The notes: generated by a model not told the origin, from the letters alone. A stretch of 64,000 nucleotides of DNA from Ariolimax columbianus (GCA_036924085.1 JAVGWX010000011.1:32486386-32550385), one strand, 5' to 3'; shown: positions 44,494 to 56,110, counted from the stretch's first letter. Numbers and translations are program-made.

Positions 44494-44605
44494 GACAAGA
44501 TTTTGCAAACAAGTTCTAACAATGAAACCATTCAAGTCACAAATGATGGAGCTACTATTCTTAAAGCCATTGGTGTTGATAATCCAGCTGCCAAAGTGCT
44601 TGTTG
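44494..44605 (+). CDS. CCT2: CCT2 exon, second ATP-site motif
   Basis: TTTTTATCAG acceptor, GTGAGT donor, phase 0 to 1. It reads [37 protein letters not shown] plus the first base of Asp. NDGATILK is the conserved nucleotide-site loop. Confidence 0.95.
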
Positions 44606-44709
44606 GTGAGTAATATTTAGTTCTTTGATTAGTTATAGTGAAAACTCTTTGTTCATGTTTAGGGATACTGACTGCTTAATATATTAATGGTCATCATTTA
44701 TCTGTTTGG

Positions 44710-46150
44710 TTTCCCTTGGAACATAGGGATCTTCATCTGTTCCTATTTTTTGCCGTCTTCTTGAGTTCCGACCACCAGACCCTAATTTGCACTGACTTCC
44801 TCGACTGTTTGCAGTTAGGTGTTCCTTGGCCTTCCCACATGACTATTTCCTTGTGGTTTCCATTTCAGCATGTGTCAGATCATGCTGTCCAGCTTTTCTC
44901 AAAGTGTGTCCTATCCATACCCACTTTATCTCCCTCAATGTTCTGCTGTATTGGTTGTTGCCGTGTTCATTCTCAAAGATCTGTATGTATTTACTTCTAG
45001 CCATCTAACATAAGAGACTTGTTCAAGTGTAGACATGATACCCTTTGTCACAGAGCCGTATAGCGGGACCCACTTTGCATTAGAATGAGGTACTATGCCA
45101 AGTTCCATATTGGCAAGAGATTTGAAAGCAGAATCTGGCCTTATAACTCCTGGCATTAACGTCTTGGTTTGTTCCTTCATCTTTATCAGTGTTACTTCCC
45201 AGATCGGTACAATTTTGCACTTCTTCAATTATCAATTTTTATCTTTCTGTTTATTTATTCTCATTTCCTTTGTTTTGTTCATGCTAATCTACAAATCCCA
45301 CAGTTGCTGCTTCATATGTAAATCTTGTATTATCTTTCCTTGTTAGTCCTGCTTATGTGACAGCACACATATATCATCTGCAAAATCTAGATTTAGTTGC
45401 TTATAAAATGTTTATTGCGGTTCTGTTTTTCTGTCATGCGTTTGCTGCATCACCAAGTTCATGACCATGAGAAAGATTGTTGGAGATAGTAAGCATCCAT
45501 GTCGTGACCCCAATTTGAACTGTAAATGGATAATTTACCTTTGTGGATTATTCTGCTTGTAAACTCTTTATAGAAATCTTGTATACATCTTATAAGTGTA
45601 TCTGGTATTCAATAATGCCTCAATATTTTCCAAATTGCTGAACCGTATATACTATCAAATCAATGGATTGACCAAAACCTTTCATCTCACTGCAGAGCAT
45701 ATGTCCTCAACCAACAACTTCCAAGTTCCCTGCTCTCTTTCACACATGCCATGTCTGTCAAGCTTCCCTCATTTTATCTTCAAGTGTGTTTTACAGTTCC
45801 AGAACTGTGTCTTTGCAATGTTGTCTGGCTCTTTTCGCAACACCAGTGGACTAGTTCTTTCCAGCAAGTCGACATAGGTGACCTTATTCCATTTCAGTCC
45901 GTGCCTGACACTGGTAGCACAGAGTTGGTATAAAAATACTATTTATCAGCTGTCTCTTTGTTTTCATTGGAATTTGTTTGTCTTAGTAATGATGAGAGCT
46001 GATAGGAGACCTTTCTGTGTTCTTAATTCCACCTCTCCATCTAGCCTTCCATCTTGTATGAACACGCTTCCCCAGTGTTTTAATTCATATAGTGTTCTAT
46101 CAATTCTGCTGATTTTCATTGTACCCGTCTTTGTTAAGAAAATAGCCGTG
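44710..46150 (-). mobile_element. LINE family 3, RT palm to C-terminus, degenerate
   Basis: Minus-strand pieces include LDFADDICVLSHKQ (45355-45400, catalytic FADD), LPPNTEVGIVPHSNAKWVP-like text in the 44935-45228 frame (YVRWLEVNTYRSLRMNTATT), and the C-terminal WIGHTLRKAGQHDLTHAEME followed by GKAKEHLTANSRGS near 44760-44890. Many stops are present. Confidence 0.65.
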
Positions 46151-46780
46151 CCTGACTGGCTGCGTCAGTGTTTGGTTCAGTGTCCGTGTTAATTATGTTT
46201 CATCCTCATCTCTGTTTGGAATACAGTTTGCACTAGTTAGCAGTTTACAGTTGTGTGCATAAAGTGTTAACTTGTGTATATTTCTGACTCTTGGACAAGC
46301 CAATTGTGGCCATTGTGTAGTTTTTTTTTCTCAAAGTGATAGGGCCTATGGCCTTACGTCAAGAGTACTAAGACTGTTCTGAAATACACAAGAGCTGACC
46401 TACTGAGGCTGCCTACCCCAATGCTTCCTAACACTGGAAATCACAGAAAGGCTCTCACACTTTGGCATTGTCAAATGGACCAGTGTTCTGTGGATACAAG
46501 GTAAAGAAAAGGGGCGGTAATTGCAAACATAAACTAACTGATTCAAACTCACAACTGGGGTTGGCTCAGCAAGCCACCGGTGAATTTTTTACTCCCAAAA
46601 ATGAGTCAAGGGAGTACCTCGGCTGAAATGTGACTTTCCTCATCGTCTTATCTATATTGCTGCACTCTTGGAGTGTGGGTTTCCCAACATGAAGTGAATA
46701 TTGTCAGCCGTGTTTACTAAGAGGAGGCTGATAAATACACTATTTATTCCTACATTGTGTTACCAATGTTAATTTTGATC
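46150..46780. other. CCT2 intron: no element recognised
   Basis: I found no motif. A T-rich run near 46320 is the only notable feature. Confidence 0.4.
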
Positions 46781-47157
46781 CTTACAAGAGTAAGATCCAG
46801 AGCTGTGTGAGGAGTGCAGCCGAAAAGATAATCTGTGACCGAATCCGCGACACCATGCTGAGGAGGACAGTGTGAACAAACCCAGTTAGTGCATACATTG
46901 ACTCAACAAATCTAGTGGTTTGGTCATTTAGTCGGAATGCATTATGACCAGCCTGGATGTATGAAGAGCATATCATATGCAGGTCTGCGATCCACAAGCA
47001 ATAGGCAGACCACGACGTAAATAGATTGAGGGTGTCTCTGACACTCTCGCTAATGACAGCACAAGCCTCCCAGTTGGCGCTTACAAGAAATCTACACATT
47101 CCACCTTTCTGTGACGCTGTATGGCAAGAGCAGTAGGACAAAAAGAAGAAGAAAGAC
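46780..47157 (+). mobile_element. LINE family 4, 3' fragment with AAGAAGA tail
   Basis: The + strand reads IRDTMLRRTV and LVWFGHLVGMHYDQPG, then ends GGCAAGAGCAGTAGGACAAA and AAGAAGAAGAAAG. The reverse complement of the same end is at 56605-56660, and its protein RVKWFGHLTRMHYEQS matches. Confidence 0.75.
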
Positions 47158-47349
47158 ATGTTTATTCTCAGAATCTTAGTTCTCTATGGATTCCCAACCC
47201 CAGTTCAGTGACCACACCTCGATTCTCTTCATTTTATTTTGCTGTTGATTTAGGTCAAATGATACAGGAGCAAATTCCCGGTCCTCTAAATCCTTTTGTC
47301 CATTAAATTCTTCATTCATTGGCCGAAGTTGTGTTCTTCATAATTCAGT

Positions 47350-47830
47350 CCATAGCAAGAAGAATGAGAAATTGGGACAGTAGTCTCAAACTAGTTCTTA
47401 TTTCAAATTGCGTAGATAACTTTTCCCCATGGAAGACTTTACATTGCATATCCTCATATGTCTTTTGAATTAAGTTAGTAAATATTTGAGGCACACCATA
47501 GTTCCTGAGCAGCTCCTATAGCGATTCCCTGTCAAGCATTTTCATAATCAACTAAACCAATATGCAGTGATGAATAGCATTCTACACTTTGTTCAGTTAT
47601 CACTCGCAGGGTGACTATCTGGTCTGTACAGGACCTATTTTGTCAAAAACTTACCTCCTCCTTTCTCCAAGTTGTGCTATTACCTTTATTAATCTCTTAG
47701 CTTGATCCTGGTCAGTATCTTTCCAGGCACTGATAGCATTATCCCTCTATAATTAATATACAGTTGTAGATTACCATTCTTTGGCAATTTTATCACATAA
47801 CCTTTCCTTTCAACGGGAGAGCAGAGCATG
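47350..47830 (-). mobile_element. LINE family 3 fragment, RT entry
   Basis: The minus strand reads CSPVERKGYVIKLPKNGNLQ and LYINYRGIMLSVPGKILTRI, the RT entry motif of family 3 (compare 27600). It is truncated. Confidence 0.65.
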
Positions 47831-47859
47831 AAGTGAATCGGCTGATTAAGTAAGAACAC

Positions 47860-48240
47860 GCAGCATAGTGATGCCGTCATATACACCGACGGATCAGTGC
47901 GACTCAACAGGACTTCAGACTGGGGCTTCTTGGCTAGAGTGAGAGAACAGGTCGATGCCGAGTGCAATGAGACATATATGTCAACAACCTGCAGTTTGAG
48001 AATGGATATGGAAGCAGTGACCTCGGCGCTGACAAGTATATCTGATACTTCTTTAACAAGGGCAGTCATCGTGACAGGGCCGCAAGCGGTACTTCAGAAG
48101 GTACAGAAGTGATGGCTTAGGTACAAGTGAATAGCAGCTGTTGAGGCCTCAAACCTCCAGTGGTTGACATTAATCTACTGCCCTGGTCATGCTGGGATTC
48201 AGGGCAATGAAAGAGCTGACATCTTGGCTTCACAGGTTCC
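47860..48240 (+). pseudogene. Isolated RNase H domain
   Basis: The + strand reads DAVIYTDGSVRLNRTSDWGF, ARVREQVDAECNETYMSTTC, RMDMEAVTSALTSISDTSLT, RAVIVTGPQAVLQKVQK, stop, then WLTLIYCPGHAGIQGNERAD. The Asp (TDGS), Glu (MEA) and HAGIQGNERAD motifs are visible. In the third motif a Gly-Pro stands where Asp-Ser is usual, so catalysis is probably lost. No RT of the same element adjoins it. The stretch to 48500 looks like its C-terminal remnant. Confidence 0.75.
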
Positions 48241-48499
48241 CATCATGAACACACTAGTGATGAATAGTAATGATATTTTGAATCAATGACAACCTGTTAG
48301 ATGAGCACACTGTAATAGATGAAGCAGCAATCCACACACAGTCTGCAAAGTTTTGACATGAAATGAGGATCAAGCAGAGTAGGGCGCAAGAGAGCGTACA
48401 ACCAGCAAGCTACACGGACCATCAGCATTCATACCCTGCACCATTTTCTGAAAGATCGCTATGCCCGGAGTTCATTGACGTCGATTCTTAGAGACAAGA

Positions 48500-48975
48500 G
48501 AAACAGAAACTTTCCAGTCAGATGGAATTTATTCAAGTATCTTTTTTGATATCTACCTTAATTGCTTCTGTAGCAATACCATCATGGCAGTAGTTTTGTC
48601 ATCTTTCTTACAATACCATTTAAATAACAATTCAGAATCAAAACTTCGATTTCTGAAAGTATAAAGCATATTTTTCATAACCTGTAACCATCGCTTACTG
48701 CAAAATTAATGATTTTCATATTGTAGATGAACTTTAAAAACTGCCCCATAATGTCCCCATATTATTTTTAGTTGCGTCATTTTGGTCTCAAATGAAACTA
48801 CTGATATCAGGCTAACTATTTTAAAATAACCACATTTCATGCAACATTAGTGCATGTTACACTGATTTATAAGACAGGGTGGTTCTGATTGTGTTATGAA
48901 ACATTACTTGGCTTTAACAAATAGATGTACTAAAAATATACTTCTTTTTTATTTAAAAAAATGTATTTCTTTGCT
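48500..48975. other. CCT2 intron, end: no element recognised
   Basis: AT-rich sequence without motifs runs up to the TTGCTAG acceptor. Confidence 0.5.
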
Positions 48976-48977
48976 AG

Positions 48978-49054
48978 ATATTTCTAAGGTCCAAGATGAT
49001 GAAGTTGGAGATGGTACAACTTCTGTTGTAGTTTTGGCATGTGAACTTCTTAAG
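48978..49054 (+). CDS. CCT2: CCT2 exon, GDGTT motif
   Basis: TTTGCTAG acceptor, GTACAT donor, phase 1 to 0. After completing Asp it reads [20 protein letters not shown] then CELLK. GDGTTS holds the catalytic-loop Asp of group II chaperonins. Confidence 0.95.
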
Positions 49055-49351
49055 GTACATGGTATTTTATTTTGCTGTAAAGGAAATTTCATTTTAATAT
49101 TGCACATTAATGACAATCATAACAATATGAGATGTTGAATGAGTAGATTTACTCTTTTGTTAGTTAGTTGGCTATTTTTCTTTCCCCTTGTGCCATTGAG
49201 CGTTGTGGGAAGCTTAATTAAGTCATCTATTCTGCGCAAAGTGTGTTGAGTCAGTAAATATGAGTCCTTGTCTCTGCACAATCCTTCTGTAATCTATCCA
49301 CCTACCTCGCAGCTGCCCCCTTGCCCTGTAGCCAGATCTACCAGCGTTGTA

Positions 49352-49680
49352 AGCCATCAGTACTCTTTTGTGCGCCCTTAAAAGGATGTTAAGTGGCGAT
49401 TGTTGCAGCTTTCCTCACATTCTAAGCGTGCTAATGAAGGTGGACCTAGGTCTTCCATGTGGTTGTGCTATGTTTGGCTTCATCTGCATGTATCACTCAA
49501 CTAGTACAGAGATCACATCGATCCCTCACCTCGATAGCCAAATTGCCATGAAAACAGCCTATTTTCATGGACTACGGAGAAGTTGAGGTAGGGATCTTGG
49601 TCAGTATATTTTGCCTGACCCTGACTAACATGTCTGATCAGTATTTTTTGCCTGACCGGACATTAGTCTTTCTACCTGGG
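49352..49680 (+). repeat. Family X repeat, fullest copy
   Basis: From ACTCTTTTGTGCGCCCTTAA and AAGGTGGACCTAGGTCTTCC through ATCACATCGATCCCTCACCT to CAGTATTTTTTGCCTGACCG. It gives the uninterrupted order of blocks that is split or deleted in the copies at 40445-42440 and 42770-42975. Type unknown. Confidence 0.7.
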
Positions 49681-49684
49681 TAAT

Positions 49685-50200
49685 AATATGAGATAATTAA
49701 AGTAAATGTACTGCAAAGAAAGACTAGTTAACACTTAGTAGACGCAGCCAAAAACCACGATGTTACACTCCCATTTTTGAACAAAAATGTTCACACCTGA
49801 CAGCTGTGGCAAAATTATTCATATATCTGCTATCTTTTATTGTGTGATCATGTTTTATATATCAAAATGATCAAGAATGATTCCTCTTTTTAGAAACAGT
49901 GCAATGAGATGTCTGAACAGGTGAAGTGGCGTGAAAAAAATTATGTAACGAGTAATCAAAAATAAAAACAATAAATACATTTTTTTTTAAATTGTCAATT
50001 ACCAAATGAATCTTTTACAATGCACAAAAATTCTTTCTTTTCATAACATGTCCATATTTACACAATATTGAGAAGTTTCATCACTCTTGGGGCAGAAATA
50101 ACATTATTATGACCATTGAGCAGTGTTTGGTAAATTGAAAAATAAAATGGCACAAATTCTAAGAAAAAAATATATCTATATACAGCTGATTTTAATTTAC
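49685..50200. other. CCT2 intron: AT-rich, possible right flank of the piggyBac relic
   Basis: I see no gene. It may hold the 3' end of the minus-strand piggyBac element, but I could not identify a TTAA-flanked inverted repeat. Confidence 0.4.
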
Positions 50201-50204
50201 ATTT

Positions 50205-51815
50205 ATTTTAAATGATGCTGTTCAAAACAGTGATTTGGATGAAGAAATGGCTGTTCTGAGCATCTTTGACAAAAAAATGATAAAAAAGAATTCAGCTGAG
50301 CCACTTCAAAAATCCAAAAGAAAATTTTCTTCCACCATTTCCTTGTTCTTCTAGTGAAGATACCATATGTTGCAACACACTGGTCAACCTTATCACCACC
50401 CATTCATGTGGTAGTTGTAGTCATCAATCATTGATGGTTTATCCTTCACTAAACGCTTGGTGGTCACCGAGGCTTCACTAGAGACAAGCAAGCAAGGTTT
50501 TTTTTAGCCTTCTTATCTCTGAACATCATGTAGAGGAATGTTCGTTCTATACGGATAAACCATTTCATTTGTAAAAAGGACAATTCTGTTGTCTTGAAAG
50601 CTTGTGGACAATCTCTGCGGTTTATGTTGACTGTACCAGTGTAGTAATGGCCATTACTGGTAAGATACTGCAGCAGCGGATAGCTGGTGTAGTAACGGTC
50701 AGAATAAATGTGATGGCCTTTCCCACAAGGTTATAAAAGCTTGTCAAATACTTTGACAGTTTGTTGACTGCTTGGATCTAGGTCTGGATTGTAAGATTTA
50801 TTGCTACCAAAATATATCAATATGTTGACAACATAAGCAGTGCTGCTGTCGCAGAGGCCAAAGGTTTTGACGTATTTTTTTGGCTTTGATGCATTGAATA
50901 TCTTATGGGCCCACATTCTCTTTCATCAAATGACCATTTCATCCACAGATAGTTCCTAGAATGGGTAATAGGATTTTTGAAATTGAAGTAACTGCGAATC
51001 AGGATCGCTTACGTGAAACATTGTATGGTACAAAGCTTTGAACCTTTCCCTTGTGAATACCGTCCTGAACCAAGGTGTTTCTATAGTATCCTCATGTGCC
51101 CAGTAGTCACTAATTTTAGGCTTCTATAAATAACCGATAACAATAATGACAGCAAAGAATTTATGTAGCTCAGGCACAGTCACTGGTGACCATGATTGAA
51201 AAACTGACCGTACTACAGTTGTTTCTCTTATTGCCAGGCACCGTTGGACCGCATAATCATTTATTGACCTGACAAGGTCTTCCATTATGGCATCAATAAA
51301 TAAAGCTTTAAAGCAAAATAAGGGTGATGCATTCTCTGGAATAATGTCAGGATTGACACCAGGGATTCTTGGCTGAGGTGGAATAAACTGAAAGGTATTG
51401 TCTGTGCTGCCCTCAAATACATCCCTCCATTGCCCCTCATCACTAACCTGGGTGTAGTTGCAATTGGGACAGGAAACACTGTAGATGGATCTACTGTACT
51501 GGTGGTACTAGTACTAGGCCTAGGACCAGGATTCCTATCAAGTACAGATCTCGACCTTGCTCCTCATCCTCTCTTAAGCATAGGACCTTTACACTTTCCT
51601 CTACTATGGATGAGAGACTCATCTTCTTGCTCACTCAAACTATCCCTGGTGGCACTGTACAATGATGTATTTCTAACATCCCCTTCTTCTTCTGAATGAA
51701 AACTTTCACTGTCGGTAGTCATGTCATCTGTATCTTCTTCAGCCCAGATTTGAATCATCTTAGTGGCCTGAACAGCAGAAAATCATGCCGCACGAGAATT
51801 GGTAGAGGAAGCCAT
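50205..51815 (-). pseudogene. piggyBac transposase pseudogene
   Basis: The minus strand from ATG near 51813 reads MASSTNSRAA, stop, FSAVQATKMIQIWAEEDTDD and an acidic N-terminus. The core has KFFAVIIVIGYL, KISDYWAHED and FTRERFKALYHTMF. The DDD segments are recognisable: LSVDEMVI (first Asp), HIYSDRYYTSYPLLQYL (second Asp) and GGDKVDQ (third, normally MGGVD..DQ). KPKKYVKTFGLCDSSTAYVV and RTRKWWKKIFFWIFEVAQLN also match the family. At least five stops or shifts inactivate it. The C-terminal cysteine-rich region is short or missing. It lies antisense in a CCT2 intron. Confidence 0.88.
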
Positions 51816-51884
51816 TTCTTCAAATTAAAAAAAAAAGTGGAGAAAAAAATTGCTGCTTTTGTTAGATTATTGAACAAAATGTGC

Positions 51885-54315
51885 TGATGGCCAAACTAAC
51901 AATGAGCGAAATGGAAGAGGCTATGAGAACATTAAAGAAAAGGAAATCTCCCGAAAAAGACGGGATAACAAACGAAATGCTGATGGGGCTGGGCCAAACA
52001 GCGAAGAGGAAACTGCTATCGGTCCTGAACCAAAGCTGGAAAAGGGGAATTGTACCCCAGGCATGGAAAGACGCAGTACTGGTACCAGTACCAAAAACAG
52101 GAAAGGACAAAACAGATCCAAATGGATACAGGCCCATCAGCCTACTGAGCTGTGTCGGCAAGCTGATGGAACGTATGATAAACACCAGACTGATGTGGCA
52201 TCTGGAAGAAAAACGAATACTAATTCCACAGCAAGCCGGCTTTAGACAGCACAGATCCACTGAGGACCAGGTCATCCTCATAGCCCAGGAGATAGAAGAT
52301 GCCTACCAGGCACAGAAACACACAGTAGCTGTTTGGGTGGATCTGGAAAAGGCATTTGACAAAGTCTGGAAAGACGGACTTAGAGTCAAGCTAAGAAGAA
52401 GTGATGTTTGTGGGAAAATGTACAAGTGGATCAACCACTACCTCAAACAAAGAACGGCCAGAGTCCAAGTACAAGGGCAGATGAGCAAAAAGGTGACACT
52501 CGAGCAGGGAGTACCCCAAGGGGGAGTACTGTCACCCACACTCTTCCTGGTATATATAAACGACATTACAGAGAATATACCAAGGAGAGTCCATAGCTCA
52601 ATGTTTGCAGACGATCTGGCTATGTGGACCTCTGAAAAGAATCTCACCATAGCAAGAAATCGGATGCAGCAGGCCCTAACATCGCTGGAAGAGTGGGCGA
52701 ACTCATGGCTGGTCAAAATAAACGAGGAGAAAACCACGTGCACAATATTCTCGCTCTCATTAAAACCCCAAAGTACCAAATTAAGTCTAAATGGCAAAAT
52801 CCTGCAGCCAAACGACAACCCAACCTATCTGGGAGTCACATTTGATCGGCGCATGACATGGAAAAGTCAGATTGAGAGAAACCGAATGAAAGCCAGAGAA
52901 AGAATGGCGATCATGAGGAAACTTGCTGGCACAAGCTGGGGAGCAGACGAAGGCATACTAAAGAAACTGTACACTGGAAGAGTGAGACCAGTTCTCGAGT
53001 ATGGCATTGCGGCATGGACAACAGCAGCAAAGGCGAACTTCGATAAAGTTAACAAACTTCAAAACCAAGCCATGAGAATTATAACAGGTGGCATGAAGTC
53101 AACGCCAATTGTAGAACTTGAAAAGATTACAAAACTGCAATCCATGACCGATAGAAGAGACTGCAGAGCCCAGCTGCAGTCAGAGAAACTCCGAAGACTG
53201 ACGGACCATCCAATGTACCAGAGACTAAACAATTTGGGAAATGGGAAACTAAAGCGGAGAAACTTTGCAGAAATAGCCAAAGCAAAGATGCACGAAGATC
53301 CCATAAACGCACTAACAACACCAAAACCCATCACTACTGTACGAAAACCTACTTGGAGGCAGGATATATTTCCAGAGGTGGTAGAAAATATACCAGGTAT
53401 TGCAAACAAAAACTGCCAGACTGAAAAAGAAAGGAGAGACACTACCCTAAGCTTCATAACGAAAAGCTACCCAAGCATGGACTGGACCCATGCATACACT
53501 GACGGTTCTGTAACAAACACTACACAGAACGGAGGGGCAGGAGCATTCCTGAACCTACCAAATGGCAGAAAAATAACACTGTCATTCGCTACTGGTAAGT
53601 ACACAAGCAATTTCAGAGCGGAGGCAGAGGCACTGAGGGCGGCAGTGGAAGAAATGCTAACACACAGTGAAAATGAGAGCCATATAGTCCTGCTGACAGA
53701 TGCTCTCGCCGTAGTCACAGCGCTAAAAAGCCAGAAAAACACTGAGCTTAATGACTTAAGAGCAGCACTCTGCAAACTGTGCCAGCAGTCCGCACCAAAA
53801 AGGGTAGTGGTACAGTGGGTTCCGTCACACTGCAACATCCAAGGCAACGAGGAGGCAGACAGACTGGCAAAAGAAGGTGCAAGGCTACCACAAACAGATA
53901 CCAGTATGACGTACGAAGAGTCAAAACGGCTTATCAAAGCCAGATACATGACCAAATGGGAAACCGAACATACTGGTTACACCAAAAACGATGCCTATTA
54001 CCAGTTGAACCGAAGAGAGCAGGTCGTTGTCTTCAGACTTCGCACTGGCCACAATAGACTGAGGTACCACTTATTCAACAAATTGAAGATAGGGTGTACC
54101 GACGAATGCCCGTGCGGTACTGGTAAAATGACCACTGAACATCTGCTGCAGAACTGCCCGACATACGAGGATCAGAGAGAGCAGATGTGGCCATTGCCAG
54201 TGGAACTGCAAGACAAGCTCTATGGTAGTGGCGAGAGTCTCAGGATGACCGCCGCTTTTTTCGAAAAAATAATGGTTACTGTCTGACTGTGTACGCAGAA
54301 GAAGAAGAAGAAGAA
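51885..54315 (+). mobile_element. Young I-type LINE copy D, 5'-truncated, ORF open
   Basis: The left junction is near 51884, just upstream of the piggyBac start. The right end is a (GAA)n tail at about 54297-54315. Homology to copy A starts at TGATGGCC. No convincing TSD was found. This is the least decayed of the family in the window. Confidence 0.88.
51887..54286 (+). CDS. I-type LINE polyprotein fragment: RT, RNase H, Cys knuckle
   Basis: There are 799 uninterrupted codons from the first ATG. The native start and endonuclease are missing because the copy is 5'-truncated. RT motifs are GYRPISLLSCVGKLMER, AVWVDLEKAFDKVW, GVPQGGVLSPTLF and the catalytic MFADDLAMW (FADD at residues about 240-243). 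RNase H has HAYTDGSVTN (Asp near residue 539), AEAEALRAAVEEM, LLTDALAVVTAL and WVPSHCNIQGNEEADRLAKE, so all four acidic/His motifs are intact. The C-terminus has CPCGTGKMTTEHLLQNC. These activities would copy LINE RNA into DNA and degrade the RNA strand. It is in sense orientation in a CCT2 intron, with no promoter of its own visible. Confidence 0.88.
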   Translation: MAKLTMSEMEEAMRTLKKRKSPEKDGITNEMLMGLGQTAKRKLLSVLNQSWKRGIVPQAWKDAVLVPVPKTGKDKTDPNGYRPISLLSCVGKLMERMINTRLMWHLEEKRILIPQQAGFRQHRSTEDQVILIAQEIEDAYQAQKHTVAVWVDLEKAFDKVWKDGLRVKLRRSDVCGKMYKWINHYLKQRTARVQVQGQMSKKVTLEQGVPQGGVLSPTLFLVYINDITENIPRRVHSSMFADDLAMWTSEKNLTIARNRMQQALTSLEEWANSWLVKINEEKTTCTIFSLSLKPQSTKLSLNGKILQPNDNPTYLGVTFDRRMTWKSQIERNRMKARERMAIMRKLAGTSWGADEGILKKLYTGRVRPVLEYGIAAWTTAAKANFDKVNKLQNQAMRIITGGMKSTPIVELEKITKLQSMTDRRDCRAQLQSEKLRRLTDHPMYQRLNNLGNGKLKRRNFAEIAKAKMHEDPINALTTPKPITTVRKPTWRQDIFPEVVENIPGIANKNCQTEKERRDTTLSFITKSYPSMDWTHAYTDGSVTNTTQNGGAGAFLNLPNGRKITLSFATGKYTSNFRAEAEALRAAVEEMLTHSENESHIVLLTDALAVVTALKSQKNTELNDLRAALCKLCQQSAPKRVVVQWVPSHCNIQGNEEADRLAKEGARLPQTDTSMTYEESKRLIKARYMTKWETEHTGYTKNDAYYQLNRREQVVVFRLRTGHNRLRYHLFNKLKIGCTDECPCGTGKMTTEHLLQNCPTYEDQREQMWPLPVELQDKLYGSGESLRMTAAFFEKIMVTV

Positions 54316-54419
54316 GCATGATAAACTTGCCCTTTTTTCTACTTATGATGCATAGTTTATTTCATTACATTATAAAGCATGACAGCTTCCAGCAGCGTAT
54401 ATTGACATAGTGAATTCAT

Positions 54420-54956
54420 GTATAATAATAGCTGTGCATCGTTGTAGATGACTGCCGACATCATCCTTGTCACAAATTTCCCTGTTGGGTGTGGGTGCGC
54501 ATGTGGCTGAACAGGCCAATGCGGGCACGAAAACATCTGCTACATATCAGGCACACGAGGTTGTGATGGTGTTCCCACTGTTCGGGATTTCTGGGTCTTG
54601 CGTCTGCTCTGGGCTTTCACAACATTGTCGTCTTCGCCGGTAGCTACATCCGATTTGACTGCGCTTCTCCAGTCAGATCTGTTTTGCGCAAGACATTCCC
54701 AGGTGTAGATGTCTATCTGGCAACTTTTCAGTGAGTCCTTCAGACCGTCTTTAAATCGTTTCTTTGGGCGCCCTCTCTCGCTCCATCCCTCTCTCAGCTC
54801 GCCGTAGAGAAGCTTCTTTTGGAGCCGCTTGTCTGACATACGGACGAGGTGTCCAGCCCATCCTAGACATGCTTTTTCTAGCAGTGCATGTATGCTGGGC
54901 ATGTTAGCCCTCGAGAGAGCCTCGATGTCAGTGACACAATCTTGCCATCAGATGTG
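54420..54956 (-). mobile_element. RTE-A LINE 3' fragment with C2H2-like end
   Basis: The minus strand reads MPSIHALLEKACLGWAGHLV, RMSDKRLQKKLLYGELREGW, SCQIDIYTWECLAQNRSDWR and then, in another frame, VCLICSRCFRARIGLFSHMR and THTQ, a C2H2 zinc-finger-like end. The tail is GTTGTAGATGACTGCC in reverse with TATAATAATAGCTG. It is close to the direct half at 26009-26722. A possible 7-bp TSD GAATTCA lies at 54412-54418 and 54957-54963. Confidence 0.8.
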
Positions 54957-54964
54957 GAATTCAC

Positions 54965-55625
54965 AGAAATTAACAGTACTTATGGTGTCAGATATAAAGA
55001 CAAACAGTTTGGTTAAGCATTTTAATGTAATAGACAATTTGTAAAATTAATTACACATACTTAATAGGTAAATCAGTTACAATACCTTGTAGCTGTCATA
55101 GACTGATGTAGCGATCAAAGAAAAGTAAGCTATATGAAGCACAGCTACTGGTAGACTTTTCTATGCTATATGCAGAATTCTTCAGCAAAAGGTTCTTCAG
55201 CAGGAAAACAGATGGCTATATACTACTCTGCATGTCCTCTTCTTTACTTAACAGATGTGAGTTATGGACAATGGCCACTTCTCACATAAATTAGTTACTT
55301 AAGAAATGTCCAGGTAACAAGAAGGGACACTTTCTGCAATCAGGCATGTCACTGTCTTGAAACCCAGCATATTTGGACTTTGTTTAGCAATCTCAGCTAT
55401 GGTGGTTTTGTCATGTCTATGGAAAGCATGATCAGCTACCATGACAACAAATTGAGGGATCCGGACCACCAGCATGATGTAAAGACAACACAAGACATCC
55501 TCTTAGGAGACAGGATGATAGACTGAAACAGGCCAAGAGGGACACGGCAGATAGAACCTCTTTTTTAAGATGTATACTGACCATGACAATTTGGATTTTA
55601 CACTGACTGGTGTGGACTGGTGTGT
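54965..55625. other. CCT2 intron: no element recognised
   Basis: Mixed sequence without clear coding motifs. Confidence 0.4.
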
Positions 55626-55626
55626 T

Positions 55627-56110
55627 TCTTCTTCTTCGTACGCTGTCAGACATCAACTTGAATTTGTTCAAAGAAAGCAGCTATCATCCTGAGGCTGTCG
55701 ACACTGCCATATTCTATTCTTTTTGGTGTAGACTGCTGGCATAGTTGACAGAGTACTGCTCTTAAATCATTAAGTTCTGAATTTTTCTGGCGTTTTAGTG
55801 CTGTAATCACGGAGAGGGCATCTTTAAACGGGACTATCTGGCTTTCGTTACTTTTACTTGTCAGCATTGCTTCTACTGCAGCCTTCAGTGCCTCTGCTTC
55901 CGCTCTGAAATTGCTTGAGAATTTTCCAGTCGCCACTAACAGTGTTATTTTTTGACCATTTGTTAGGCTCAGGAATACACACACACACCCCACCCCCTAT
56001 TCTGTGTTGTGTTTGTTACAGAACCGTCTGTGTATTCATGGGTCCAGTCCATGCTTGGGTAGTTTTTCGCTATGTGCTTCAGGGTTATGTCTCTTCTTTC
56101 TTTTTCGGAC
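55627..56110 (-). mobile_element. I-type LINE RNase H fragment
   Basis: The left end is the reverse of a (GAA)n tail (TTCTTCTTCTTCG). The minus strand reads HIAKNYPSMDWTH-like text, YTDGSVTNTTQNRG, LTNGQKITLLVATGKFSSNF, RAEAEALKAAVEAMLTSKSN and LNDLRAVLCQLCQQSTPKRI. It then jumps directly to DSLRMIAAFFEQI at the C-terminus, so the segment with the catalytic His and the cysteine knuckle is deleted. Confidence 0.8.
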
